From assembly GCF_047275745.1 (NCBI RefSeq), contig NZ_JBKQWU010000001.1:1-64000 (forward strand): a DNA stretch of 64,000 bases. The letters run 5' to 3'. Every line of letters begins with the position of its first letter. The first letter of the stretch is position 1. Shown here piece by piece: positions 15,643 to 24,553 of this stretch. A program made the position numbers and the translations under genes. The DNA is from Amaricoccus sp047275745. Lineage in GTDB: Bacteria; Pseudomonadota; Alphaproteobacteria; Rhodobacterales; Rhodobacteraceae. Below the pieces are notes generated by a model that worked only from the letters and a program-made list of their open reading frames with translations, was not told the DNA's origin and searched no databases.

Positions 15643-17250
15643 TCACTCGGCGCGCGTGATCCGGTCGGCGGGCGGCGGCGTGAAGCCCTGACGCTTGCCG
15701 AGATAGGCGGCCACCACATCCTCGAGGTTCGGTCCGTAGTCATAGGCGTTGGTGCCTTCGTCACGCAGCACCGCGTAGCCATCGCCGCCGTTTCGCAGGA
15801 AGTTGTTGGTGACGACGGTGTAGATCCTCGCCGGATCGATAGGGACGTAGCCGTCGCCCTCGGCGACGAGCACCTCCCTGATCCGGCCTTCGTTCGGCGC
15901 GACCTTCGGGTCCCAGGTGAAGCGCAGCCCCGCGACCTGCGGGAAGCGGCCGCCGCCCTCCTCGACCTGGCTCACCCCGTTCTCCAGCGCCGCGATGATC
16001 CCGGCGCCGGCGATGTTGAAGGTCGCAAGCGTGTTCTGGAACGGCAGCACCGCGAGCACGTCGCCCATGCTGACCTCGCCCGCGCCGATCGAAGCGCGCA
16101 GCCCGCCGCCGTTCGTGAGCGCGATGGTGACGCCCTGCCCCTTCACACGGTCGAGCATCGCATCGGCGACGAGATCGCCCATCGCGCATTCACCGGTCCG
16201 GCAGCTTTCGCGCGTCCCGTCGATATCGGCGCCGGCCTCGCCGACCCGCCGCTGCTTCAGGGCCTCGATCCGACCGGAATAGCCGCCGATGGCATCGAGA
16301 GCCGTGGGATCGGGCGTCACCGAGGCGTCGAGCAGGGCGGTATCCCCGGTCGCCTCGGTCACCACGCCCGCGTCGTCGAAGGTGAGCGCCAGATCGCCCA
16401 GATATTTCGAATAGGCCCCGGCCGAGACCACCGGAACCTTCACGCCCTCGGGCCCGTCGACCATGAGCGGATAGGGATAGGCGGCCGTCTCATCGGTGTT
16501 CGAGAAGAGCGTGTGGGTGTGCCCGCCGATGATCGCGTCGATCCCCGCCACCGACTGGGCGACGCGTATGTCCTCCGGGACGCCGAGATGGCTCAGCAGG
16601 ATGATCCGGTCCACGCCCTGATCGCTCAGCGCCTTGACGTCGCGTTCGATCGAGACCGCCGGCGCCTCGAAGGTCACCGTCGGCCCCGGCGTCGAGATCG
16701 TCTCGGTGTCCGGCGTCACCGCGCCGACGATGCCGACCCGCTCGCCGCCGAGTTCGATGACCCGGGGGCCGACCGCGAGCGGCGCGAGCGCCGGCTCCTC
16801 GGTGATGACGGCGTTGCCGAAGATCAGGGGAAAGTTCGCGCCCTGTGCGAATTCCGCGAGCGGCCCCGGTCCGAGATCGAACTCATGGTTGCCGACGACC
16901 ATCGCATCGAGCCCGAGCCGGTTCATGAAATCGAGCTCGGCCTTGCCGGAATAGGTGGTGAAGAAGAGCGAGCCCTGGAAGACGTCGCCCGCGCTCAGGA
17001 CGAGCATCGGCCGGCTTTCGGCCTCGGCCGCGTCGCGGCGGGTGTCGATCGCGGTCAGGAGCCGCGCGGCGCCCCCAAAACAGGCGCCCTCCTTCTCCTC
17101 CTCGCCGGAACAGGTCGAATCGAACTTGTTGATCGACTCGATCCGGCTGTGGAAGTCGTTGAAATGCAGGATCTCGAGCGTGAAGGCCTGCGCCGCGCCG
17201 GCGCCCAGAAAGAGCGTCGCGAGCGCGACGAGCGACGGCCGTACCGACAT
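15643..17250 (-). CDS. Periplasmic 5'-nucleotidase/2',3'-cyclic phosphodiesterase family
   Basis: This encodes a 535-aa exported protein. The signal peptide MSVRPSLVALATLFLGAGAAQA precedes a metallophosphatase domain with the metal-site motifs HFNDFHSR, GDVFQGS, GNHEFDLG and GGHTHTLFS. The C-terminal nucleotide-binding domain has TNGGGLRASI and NNFLRNGGDGYAVL, which stack on the base. The family hydrolyses extracytoplasmic nucleotides to nucleoside and phosphate. The ATG at 17250 has GGAGG upstream. It is divergent from lysC across about 200 nt. Confidence 0.92.
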   Translation of the reverse strand: MSVRPSLVALATLFLGAGAAQAFTLEILHFNDFHSRIESINKFDSTCSGEEEKEGACFGGAARLLTAIDTRRDAAEAESRPMLVLSAGDVFQGSLFFTTYSGKAELDFMNRLGLDAMVVGNHEFDLGPGPLAEFAQGANFPLIFGNAVITEEPALAPLAVGPRVIELGGERVGIVGAVTPDTETISTPGPTVTFEAPAVSIERDVKALSDQGVDRIILLSHLGVPEDIRVAQSVAGIDAIIGGHTHTLFSNTDETAAYPYPLMVDGPEGVKVPVVSAGAYSKYLGDLALTFDDAGVVTEATGDTALLDASVTPDPTALDAIGGYSGRIEALKQRRVGEAGADIDGTRESCRTGECAMGDLVADAMLDRVKGQGVTIALTNGGGLRASIGAGEVSMGDVLAVLPFQNTLATFNIAGAGIIAALENGVSQVEEGGGRFPQVAGLRFTWDPKVAPNEGRIREVLVAEGDGYVPIDPARIYTVVTNNFLRNGGDGYAVLRDEGTNAYDYGPNLEDVVAAYLGKRQGFTPPPADRITRAE

Positions 17251-17454
17251 GGCTGATCCTCCATGAGCCACCCCCGCGCGCGGCCCGCGCGTGGCTGGGC
17301 GCAGCATGGCGTCCCCGCTCGTTTCGCGCAAGTCACTCGTCCCGGCGGCGAAAACGCCCGCGCCGCCGCGCACTCCGCGAGCGGCCGAGCAGGCGCCTTG
17401 CGGCCGGGAAGCGGGCGGGATAAGAGGGCGCGAAAAAGCATCGAGGGGCCGGGA

Positions 17455-18681
17455 ATGCCCAGACTTGTGATGAAGTTCGGTGGCACCTCGGTCGCCGATC
17501 TCGAGCGCATCCGCAACGCCGCCACCCGTGTCAGACGCGAGGTGGAGAACGGTTACGAGGTCTGCGTCGTCGTCTCGGCGATGTCGGGCAAGACCAACGA
17601 ACTCGTCGGCTGGGTGCGCGACACCTCGGTGCTCTACGACGCGCGCGAATACGACGCCGTCGTCGCCTCGGGCGAGAACGTCACCGCCGGGCTCATGGCG
17701 CTGACGCTTCAGGAGATGGGCGTCCCGGCGCGGAGTTGGCAGGGCTGGCAGGTGCCGCTCCGCACCAACTCCATGCATGGCGGCGCGCGGATCGAATCGA
17801 TCGACACCACGATGCTCGACCAGAAGTTCTCGGAGGGCCTGCACGCGGTCGTCGCCGGCTTCCAAGGGATCAGTCCCGAGGGCCGGATCGCGACGCTGGG
17901 CCGGGGCGGCTCCGACACTTCCGCCGTCGCCTTCGCCGCCGCGCTCGGGGCCGATCGGTGCGACATCTATACGGATGTCGATGGCGTTTATACGACCGAC
18001 CCGAGGATCACCAAGAAGGCGCGCCGCCTCGACAAGATCTCCTACGAGGAGATGCTCGAACTCGCGAGCCTCGGCGCCAAGGTGCTGCAGACCCGCTCGG
18101 TCGAGCTTGCGATGCGCTACAAGGTGCGCCTTCGGGTGCTCAGCAGTTTTTCCGACGGGCCCGGCACGCTCGTCTGCGACGAGGAGGAAATCTTGGAAAG
18201 CAGAGTGGTGAGCGGCATCGCCCATTCCCGCGACGAGGCCAAGCTGACCCTGATCAGCGTCGCCGACCGTCCCGGCATCGCGGCCGCGATCTTCGGTCCC
18301 CTCGCCGAGGCGGGTGTGAACGTGGACATGATCGTGCAGAACATCGGCGCGGACGCGCGCACCGACATCACCTTCTCCTGCCCCGTGGACGAGGTGCCGC
18401 GCGCCCGGCGCGCGCTCGAGGAAGCGGTGGCGGAGGGTCAGATCGACTACCGCGGCCTCGACGTGGACGAGGAAGTGGCGAAGGTCTCGATCGTCGGTAT
18501 CGGGATGCGCAGCCACGCGGGCGTCGCCCACAAGATGTTCGCGGCCCTCGCCTCGGAGAGCGTGAACATCAAGGTCATCACCACCTCCGAGATCAAAGTC
18601 TCGGTGCTCGTGGACCGCAAATATCTGGAACTGGCGGTTCAGGCACTGCATGATGCGTTCGAGCTGGAAAAGATCAGCTGA
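17455..18681 (+). CDS. lysC: Aspartate kinase
   Basis: This encodes a 408-aa aspartokinase catalysing the first step to Lys, Thr, Met and diaminopimelate. The start MPRLVMKFGGTSVAD contains the ATP-binding KFGGTS motif. SGENVTAGLMA and GRGGSDTSA follow, with two C-terminal ACT domains (from about residue 265, for example ADRPGIAAAIFGPLAEAGVNVDMIVQN) that sense Lys and/or Thr. The ATG at 17455 follows GGGGCCGGGA. Both dapE and thrC, later steps of the same pathway, are also in the window. ptsP follows after 24 nt. Confidence 0.97.
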   Translation: MPRLVMKFGGTSVADLERIRNAATRVRREVENGYEVCVVVSAMSGKTNELVGWVRDTSVLYDAREYDAVVASGENVTAGLMALTLQEMGVPARSWQGWQVPLRTNSMHGGARIESIDTTMLDQKFSEGLHAVVAGFQGISPEGRIATLGRGGSDTSAVAFAAALGADRCDIYTDVDGVYTTDPRITKKARRLDKISYEEMLELASLGAKVLQTRSVELAMRYKVRLRVLSSFSDGPGTLVCDEEEILESRVVSGIAHSRDEAKLTLISVADRPGIAAAIFGPLAEAGVNVDMIVQNIGADARTDITFSCPVDEVPRARRALEEAVAEGQIDYRGLDVDEEVAKVSIVGIGMRSHAGVAHKMFAALASESVNIKVITTSEIKVSVLVDRKYLELAVQALHDAFELEKIS

Positions 18682-18705
18682 GTTTCCTTGACCTACGGAC
18701 GGCCC

Positions 18706-20964
18706 ATGCCCTTTTCCGACGCGGTAGACAGTCGGGTCATTCTCACGCGCTTGCGCGCCGCGCTGGCCGAGTCCGGCGAGGGGCAGGAGAGGCTTGACCG
18801 AATCGTCAACCTGATCGCCGACGGGCTCGTGGCCGAGGTGTGCTCGGTCTATCTCCGGCGGGAAGAACAGATGCTCGAGCTCTGCGCGACCCGCGGGCTC
18901 AACCCGGAGGCGGTGCATCAGACGCGGATGCGGGTGGGCCAGGGTCTCGTCGGCCGGATCGCCGAGCTCGCCGAGCCGATCAACACCCCCGACGCGCCGC
19001 GCACCAAGGGCTTCCGCTTCATGCCCGAGACCGGCGAGGAAGTGTTCTCGAGCTTCCTCGGCGTGCCGATCCAGCGCCTCGGCGAAGTGCTCGGCGTCCT
19101 CGTCGTGCAGAACCGCGAGGCGCGAGAATATACCGACGACGAGATCTACGCGCTCGAAGTGGTCGCGATGGTCATCGCCGAGATGGCGGAGCTCGGCGCC
19201 TTCGTGGGCCCGGGCGCGATGGAGATCGCCCGGCCGCACAAGACGCCGTTCTTCGTCCGGGGTCTCGTAGGACAGGAGGGCGTGGCCGAGGGCGTCGTGC
19301 TGCTGCATGAGCCTCAGGTCTTGGTGAACAATCCGATCAGCGACGATCCCGCGCGGGAATGCGCGCGGCTCAGGAGCGCCATCGTCGCGCTCCGCGCGGA
19401 AGTCGACCAGATGCTGGCCGCCGACTACCTGACGGCGAGCGGCGAGCATCGAGACGTGCTCCAGGCCTACCGGATGTTCGCCCATGACAAGGGCTGGGTC
19501 CGCCGGATGGAGGATTCGATCGAGAGCGGCCTCGCCGCCGAGGTCGCGGTCGAGAAGGAGCAATCCGCGACCCGGACCCGGATGAGCCGCGTCGCCGATC
19601 CCTATCTGCGCGAGCGCCTGCACGATCTCGACGACCTGTCCAACCGGCTCCTGCGGCTGCTCGCCGGGGTCGATGCGAACAGCGGGCGCGACATCCCGGA
19701 AAATGCGATCCTCGTCGCACGCAACATCGGACCGGGCGAGTTGCTGGATTACGGCCGCACGCTCAAGGGCGTCGTGCTCGAAGAGGGCTCGGTCGGCAGC
19801 CACGCGGCGATTGTCGCCCGCGCCCTCGCGATCCCGCTGGTGATCCAGGCCGCGCGCATCACCCGCGAGGCGCTGAACGGCGACGTGATCATGGTCGATG
19901 GCGATCAGGCCATGGTGCATCTCCGCCCCGAGGAAACCATCGCCCGCGCCTTCCGCGAGAAGGTCGAGATGCGGGCCGAGGCGCAGCACGCCTATGCCGC
20001 GCTGCGCGACAAGCCCGCGACGAGCCGGGACGGGATCACGCTCAACCTGCACATGAACGCGGGGCTGATGGCCGACCTGCCGAGCCTGTCGAAATGCGGC
20101 GCGCTCGGGGTCGGGCTCTTCCGGACCGAGTTGCAGTTCCTGATCCGCACCACGGTGCCGAAACGGACGGATCTCGCCGCGCTCTACGCCCATATCCTCG
20201 ATTCCGCCGGCGACAAGCCGGTGGTGTTCCGCACGCTCGACATCGGCTCCGACAAGGTCCTGCCCTACATGAAACGGGGCGAGGAGCCGAACCCGGCCCT
20301 CGGCTGGCGGGCGATCCGGGTCGGGCTAGACCGGCCGGGGATCATGCGGATGCAGGTGCAAGCGCTGCTCCGGGGCGCGCGCGGCCGGCCGCTCAACGTC
20401 ATGTTCCCCTTCGTGACCGAAAGCGCCGAGTTCGAGATGGGGCGCGAGATCGTGCTGCGCGAGGTCGCGCGCGAGAAGGGGCTCGGCAATGTGCTGCCCG
20501 CGGGCCTCAGGATCGGCGCGATGCTCGAGACGCCGAGCCTCGCCTATGCGCCGGACCGGTTCTTCGAACTGACCGATTTCATCTCCGTCGGCGGCAACGA
20601 TCTGAAGCAGTTCTTCTTCGCCGCCGACCGCGAGAACGAGAAGGTGCGCCGCCGCTACGATTCGCTCAGCATCAGCTTCCTGACCTTCCTCGAAGGCATC
20701 GTGCGCCGCTGCGCCGCGCATGGCACGCCGCTGTCCTTCTGCGGCGAGGATGCCGGGCGACCGGTCGAGGCGCTCGCCTTCGCGATCGTCGGTTTCCGCA
20801 ACCTCTCGATGCGCCCGGCCTCCATCGGTCCGGTCAAGGCATTGCTGCGGCAGATCGATTTCGAGGAGCTTCGCGCCGTCTTCGACGCGACCCGCGCGCA
20901 GGGTCACAGGAGCTTCCGCCCCGCGCTCGAGGAATGGCTCGCGGCCCGCGGCTTCCAGTTCTGA
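18706..20964 (+). CDS. ptsP: PTS-Ntr enzyme I (PEP-protein phosphotransferase with GAF domain)
   Basis: This encodes a 752-aa enzyme I of the nitrogen phosphotransferase system, which passes phosphate from PEP to NPr and EIIA-Ntr. An N-terminal GAF domain (about 15-160) is followed by the phosphohistidine domain with H366 in VGSHAAIVARALAIPLV. The PEP-binding TIM barrel has FRTLDIGSDKVLPYM, the acid-base Cys C679 in LSFCGEDAGRP, and VGGNDLKQFFFA. ATG at 18706 is preferred to TTG at 18688. Its place after lysC is usual in Rhodobacterales. Confidence 0.95.
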   Translation: MPFSDAVDSRVILTRLRAALAESGEGQERLDRIVNLIADGLVAEVCSVYLRREEQMLELCATRGLNPEAVHQTRMRVGQGLVGRIAELAEPINTPDAPRTKGFRFMPETGEEVFSSFLGVPIQRLGEVLGVLVVQNREAREYTDDEIYALEVVAMVIAEMAELGAFVGPGAMEIARPHKTPFFVRGLVGQEGVAEGVVLLHEPQVLVNNPISDDPARECARLRSAIVALRAEVDQMLAADYLTASGEHRDVLQAYRMFAHDKGWVRRMEDSIESGLAAEVAVEKEQSATRTRMSRVADPYLRERLHDLDDLSNRLLRLLAGVDANSGRDIPENAILVARNIGPGELLDYGRTLKGVVLEEGSVGSHAAIVARALAIPLVIQAARITREALNGDVIMVDGDQAMVHLRPEETIARAFREKVEMRAEAQHAYAALRDKPATSRDGITLNLHMNAGLMADLPSLSKCGALGVGLFRTELQFLIRTTVPKRTDLAALYAHILDSAGDKPVVFRTLDIGSDKVLPYMKRGEEPNPALGWRAIRVGLDRPGIMRMQVQALLRGARGRPLNVMFPFVTESAEFEMGREIVLREVAREKGLGNVLPAGLRIGAMLETPSLAYAPDRFFELTDFISVGGNDLKQFFFAADRENEKVRRRYDSLSISFLTFLEGIVRRCAAHGTPLSFCGEDAGRPVEALAFAIVGFRNLSMRPASIGPVKALLRQIDFEELRAVFDATRAQGHRSFRPALEEWLAARGFQF

Positions 20965-21000
20965 GCGGTCGGGTCCTGAACGGGGTCAGGCTCTGAACGG

Positions 21001-21531
21001 TCAGGCCGAGGCCGCCTTCTCCTCTGCGAAGCGTTCGTTCCAGTTGTGGACCAGCCCCGACACCCCCCGGAACGCGCCGGGGACGAGCGCGCGGGCCAGC
21101 AGCCGGTCGGGGTTGTAGGGCGGCGGGTAGTCGATGTCGCGCGCCAGATCGCGCCGGAAGCCGAAGCGGCTGTAATAGGGCTCGTCGCCGATCAGCACGA
21201 TCCGGGTCCAGCCGAGTTCGAACGCCCGACGCAGGCTCTCCGAGATCAGCACCGCGCCGAGCCCCTCGCCCTGACGCGTCGGATGCACCGCCACCGGCCC
21301 GAGCAGCAGCGCCGGATGATCCCCCGCGCCGATCCGGACCGGCCAGTAGCGGATCGCACCCGAGACCGCGTCGTAGTCGTCCCGCGCCATCAGGCACAGG
21401 TCCGCGACCGGATCGACGCCGTCGCGCAGCCGGTACGACGAGAGCGCCGTCCGCCCGGGAGCGAAGGCCAGATCGTAGAGATATTCGACCTCCGTGAGGT
21501 CGCTGTCGGTTTCTTTGTAGATACGGAACAT
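21001..21531 (-). CDS. YhbS-like GNAT N-acetyltransferase
   Basis: This encodes a 176-aa acetyltransferase. The acetyl-CoA loop is seen in LLGPVAVHPTRQGEGLGAVLI, and the family segment RIVLIGDEPYYSRFGF follows. The acceptor substrate is unknown. The start MFRIYKETDSD (21531) is chosen over an upstream in-frame ATG at 21615, whose extra 28 residues are encoded by degenerate GC-rich repeats and lack family similarity. It converges with ptsP 36 nt away. Confidence 0.85.
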   Translation of the reverse strand: MFRIYKETDSDLTEVEYLYDLAFAPGRTALSSYRLRDGVDPVADLCLMARDDYDAVSGAIRYWPVRIGAGDHPALLLGPVAVHPTRQGEGLGAVLISESLRRAFELGWTRIVLIGDEPYYSRFGFRRDLARDIDYPPPYNPDRLLARALVPGAFRGVSGLVHNWNERFAEEKAASA

Positions 21532-21560
21532 CGGTCGGCGGGCACGAGAATCGGGAGGGC

Positions 21561-21588
21561 GGGTCGGCGAGAATGGGTCGGCGAGGAT
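21561..21588. repeat. 14-bp direct repeat (two copies)
   Basis: GGGTCGGCGAGAAT (21561-21574) is followed immediately by GGGTCGGCGAGGAT. Nearby, GGGCACGGATC occurs twice (about 21613 and 21639). The stretch lies in the divergent spacer between the GNAT gene and the flavin reductase gene. Confidence 0.7.
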
Positions 21589-21730
21589 GGATCGCCTGGC
21601 ACGAATGCTGGGCACGGATCCCGGGGCGCACGGTTCCCGGGCACGGATCGTCGGGCGCGCCCTGGCCCGCTCGACTTCGCCGTACCACGCGGCTAGGTAG
21701 GGGGCAAAGGCAAAACGCCCGGAGGTGTCC

Positions 21731-22324
21731 TTGTTCTATCGTCCCGGTCTCGACCCCCACGGGCTGCCGCACAATCCGTTCAAGGCCATCGTTTCCCCCC
21801 GCCCGATCGGATGGATCTCGACGCTGAGCGCCGAGGGGCTACCCAATCTGGCGCCCTACAGCTTCTTCAACGCGATCGCCGACGTGCCGCCGATGGTCGC
21901 CTATGCGAGCACCGGCGCGACGAAGGACACCGTCACCAATATCCGCGCGACGGGCGAGTTCGTCGTCAACATCGTCTCCATGGCGTTGCGCGACGCGATG
22001 AACGCCTCATCCGCGGCGCTGCCACGCGGGGTGGACGAATTCGAGATAGCGGATCTCGAGAAGGCGCCCTCCGAGATCGTCGCACCTCCCCGGGTGCGCG
22101 ACGCCCCCGCCTCGCTCGAATGCAGGCTCTGGCAATCGATCGACCTGCCGGGCGAGGGCAATGTGCTCACGATCGGCGAGGTGGTGGGCGTTCACATCAA
22201 CGAGGCGATCCTGCGCGACGGGCTGGTCGACGTCACGCTCTATCAGCCGCTGTCCCGGCTCGGCTATCGCGACTACGCCGCCGTGCGCGAGGTCTTCCCG
22301 CTCAACCGGCCCGGGCAGACCTGA
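21731..22324 (+). CDS. Flavin reductase-like FMN-binding protein
   Basis: This encodes a 197-aa protein of the flavin reductase-like (split-barrel, FMN-binding) family. Conserved segments are NPFKAIVSPRPIGWIST near the N-terminus, APYSFFNAIADVPP and RATGEFVVNIVS. Members reduce flavins or protect NAD(P)H-dependent reactions; the partner is unknown. I place the start at TTG 21731, giving MFYRPGLDPHGLPHNPF as in relatives, because GGAGG (21721-21725) is 5 nt before it. The alternative GTG at 21725 would overlap its own Shine-Dalgarno. Confidence 0.85.
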   Translation: MFYRPGLDPHGLPHNPFKAIVSPRPIGWISTLSAEGLPNLAPYSFFNAIADVPPMVAYASTGATKDTVTNIRATGEFVVNIVSMALRDAMNASSAALPRGVDEFEIADLEKAPSEIVAPPRVRDAPASLECRLWQSIDLPGEGNVLTIGEVVGVHINEAILRDGLVDVTLYQPLSRLGYRDYAAVREVFPLNRPGQT

Positions 22325-22457
22325 GCGTCGGATGCCCCTTTCAATTGAATCTCGTTTTCCGCGTTAACCTTTCGGTAACCCTGAGCGGCGAGATTGGGGA
22401 TGCCCGGGGTTACTCGGGCCGCTGCTTGCAAGCCACAGACCTCCAGTCTGCATTGGA

Positions 22458-22488
22458 CGCCCCCTTCCCACCCCCCGGGAAGGGGGCG
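22458..22488. terminator. Strong hairpin between convergent genes
   Basis: A perfect 12-bp stem CGCCCCCTTCCC / GGGAAGGGGGCG with a 7-nt A/C loop lies between the flavin reductase (+) and the FAD-linked dehydrogenase (-). There is no T-run on either side. It probably serves both convergent transcripts as a terminator or 3'-end stabiliser. Confidence 0.6.
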
Positions 22489-22524
22489 CGCTTCGTTCAG
22501 GCCGCGCGCCACCGCTTCGCCGGA

Positions 22525-23952
22525 TCAGGGCAGGACGGCGCCGGGATTGAGGATGCCGCGCGGGTCCAGCGCCCGCTTGATCGCCTGCATCGCCGCCAGC
22601 CGGCCGGGATCGGCGTAGCGCGTCATGTCGCCGGTCTTCAGCCGGCCGATGCCATGCTCGGCGCTGACCGAACCGCCGAGCGCATGGGCGAGGTCATGCA
22701 CCGCCTCCTTCACCCGCCCGCGAACCGGTTCGAAATCGTCTCGCGACCGCCCGGCCGGCGGGAAGACGTTGTAATGCAGATTGCCGTCGCCGATATGGCC
22801 GAAACAGTTGATCCGGAGGCTTGGGTCGATCGCATGGATCGCCGCGCCGCCGCGCTCGATGAATTCGACGAGCCGGGAGCGCGGCACCGAGATGTCGTGG
22901 CTCGATATCGAGCCGATCAGCCGGTTCGCCTCCGGGATCTGTTCGCGCACCGTCCAGAAGGCCGCGCGCTGCGCCACGTTCTGCGCGATCAGCACATCCT
23001 CGATCGTCCCGCGCTCCAGCGCCTCGGCGAGCATCGCCTCGAACCGGGCGGGCACGTCCGATCCGGCGCCGTCCGCGACCTCCGCGAGGACGTACCACGG
23101 GGTCGCGGCCGACTTCGGTACCGTGACGCCCGGCAGCTTCTCCCCGAGAAACGCGATCCCCTGGGCGCCGACGAGTTCGAAGGCCTCGATCGCCGAGCCG
23201 AGCCGTTCCCGCGCCAGCCCGAAGAGTTCGAGCGCGCGCGCGGGCGTATCGAGCGCGATCCAGCCGGTCGCCGTCTCCACCGGGGCCGGGAAGAGCTTGA
23301 GGCTCGCCGCGCAGATGATGCCGAGCGTGCCTTCCGAGCCGATCAGCAGATCGCGCAGGTCGAAGCCCATGTTGTTCTTGTGAAGGCGTGTGAGGTCGCT
23401 CAGCAGGCTGCCGTCCGCCATCACCGCCTCGATCCCGAGACAGAGCGCCCGGGCGTTGCCGTAGCGGACCACGTTCACGCCCCCCGCGTTCGTCGCGAGC
23501 AGCCCGCCGATCCGGGCCGAGCCCTCCGAGGCGAGCGAGAGCGGGAACAGGCGCCCCGCCTCCCGCGCGGCCGCCTGCGCGTCGGCCAGGATCACCCCCG
23601 CCTCGGCGACCAGCACATCATCGATCAGGTCGATATCTCGGACCGCATGCATCCGCTCGGTCGAGAGCAGCACCGGGAGCGGCCCCTCGGCCATCACCTG
23701 CCCGCCCACGAGACCCGTGCCGCCGGAATAGGGAACGAGCGCGACCCGCGCCTCGGCGCAGGCCCGAACGATCTCCTGAACCTCGGCGGTCCCCGATGGA
23801 CGCAGCACGGCGGCGGCGCGGCCGATGTAGCGCCCGCGCGGCTCTTCGAGATAACGCGGCTCGGCCGGCGCGACACCGCCCTTGCCGAGCATCGCCTCGA
23901 TCCGGGCGAGGAACGCGGCATCCGCGTCGCGAAGTTCGGGTGAAACGCTCAA
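22525..23952 (-). CDS. FAD-linked oxidase, D-2-hydroxyglutarate/D-lactate dehydrogenase type
   Basis: This encodes a 475-aa flavoprotein of the VAO/GlcD family that oxidises a D-2-hydroxyacid. The FAD-binding domain has VPYSGGTGLVGGQV and ATNAGGVNVVRYGNAR. The C-terminal substrate domain has CFGHIGDGNLHYN, with metal-binding His residues, and SAEHGIGRLK. The sequence does not separate 2-hydroxyglutarate from D-lactate or glycolate as substrate. The start is TTG at 23952, overlapping the TGA of the upstream GNAT gene by 2 nt, with AGGAG about 8 nt upstream. It is the last gene of the minus-strand thrC-peptidase-GNAT cluster. Confidence 0.88.
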   Translation of the reverse strand: MSVSPELRDADAAFLARIEAMLGKGGVAPAEPRYLEEPRGRYIGRAAAVLRPSGTAEVQEIVRACAEARVALVPYSGGTGLVGGQVMAEGPLPVLLSTERMHAVRDIDLIDDVLVAEAGVILADAQAAAREAGRLFPLSLASEGSARIGGLLATNAGGVNVVRYGNARALCLGIEAVMADGSLLSDLTRLHKNNMGFDLRDLLIGSEGTLGIICAASLKLFPAPVETATGWIALDTPARALELFGLARERLGSAIEAFELVGAQGIAFLGEKLPGVTVPKSAATPWYVLAEVADGAGSDVPARFEAMLAEALERGTIEDVLIAQNVAQRAAFWTVREQIPEANRLIGSISSHDISVPRSRLVEFIERGGAAIHAIDPSLRINCFGHIGDGNLHYNVFPPAGRSRDDFEPVRGRVKEAVHDLAHALGGSVSAEHGIGRLKTGDMTRYADPGRLAAMQAIKRALDPRGILNPGAVLP

Positions 23953-24542
23953 CTCGCCGGCTCCTCGCTGTCCCGCCGGTCGATCCGCAGCGTCGCGTAG
24001 AGCACATGGTCGCGCCAGCGTCCGTCGATCCGCAGATATTTCTCGGCGATCCCCTCGGTCCGGAAACCGGCCCGCTCCAGAAGCCCGCGGGAGGGCGCGT
24101 TCTCCGGCAGGCAGGCCGCCTCGATCCGGCTGAGATCCAGGATCGAGAAGGCGTAGCGGACCGTCGCCTCCAGCGCCTCGGTCATGTAGCCGGCGCGCGC
24201 GAATTCCGGACCGATCCAGTAGCCGACCTGCGCCGTCTGCGCCGGACCCCGGCGGATGTTGTCGAGGGTGATCGCACCCATGAGCCGGCGATCCTCACGG
24301 CGCACCAGGAAAAGCGCGATCGCCCTTCCATCCTCCCGCGCCCGCTGCGCCCAGTAGACCCGGTTGCGGAAGGCGCGGCGGGAGAAATGGTCGGAAGACC
24401 AGCTCGGCTCCCAGCGGCGCAGGAAATCCGCGCCGTCCTGGCGCAGCCGGGTCCAGACCAGGTGGTCGCCCATTTCCGGCAGCCGCAGCACCATCCGCGG
24501 TGTGTCGATGGTGAGGGGCGTCGCGCGCCGAAAGGGAAGCAC
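23949..24542 (-). CDS. RimJ/RimL-type GNAT N-acetyltransferase
   Basis: This encodes a 197-aa acetyltransferase with TPRMVLRLPEMGDHLVW at the start, the acetyl-CoA region QVGYWIGPEFARAGYMTEAL and the terminal SRIEAACLPENAPSRGLLERAGFRTEG typical of ribosomal-protein alanine acetyltransferases. The natural acceptor is not known. The start is GTG at 24542 with GAGGG about 7 nt upstream. It follows the M16 peptidase by 11 nt, an order common in Rhodobacterales. Confidence 0.88.
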   Translation of the reverse strand: MLPFRRATPLTIDTPRMVLRLPEMGDHLVWTRLRQDGADFLRRWEPSWSSDHFSRRAFRNRVYWAQRAREDGRAIALFLVRREDRRLMGAITLDNIRRGPAQTAQVGYWIGPEFARAGYMTEALEATVRYAFSILDLSRIEAACLPENAPSRGLLERAGFRTEGIAEKYLRIDGRWRDHVLYATLRIDRRDSEEPAS

Positions 24543-24553
24543 CCCCAGGACCC

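Noticed and set aside
22395..22456. tRNA-like stretch with a CAGAC-CTCCA-GTCTG hairpin
   Set aside because: A 7-nt anticodon loop with a 5-bp stem cannot be formed, and there is no acceptor stem or TTC arm.
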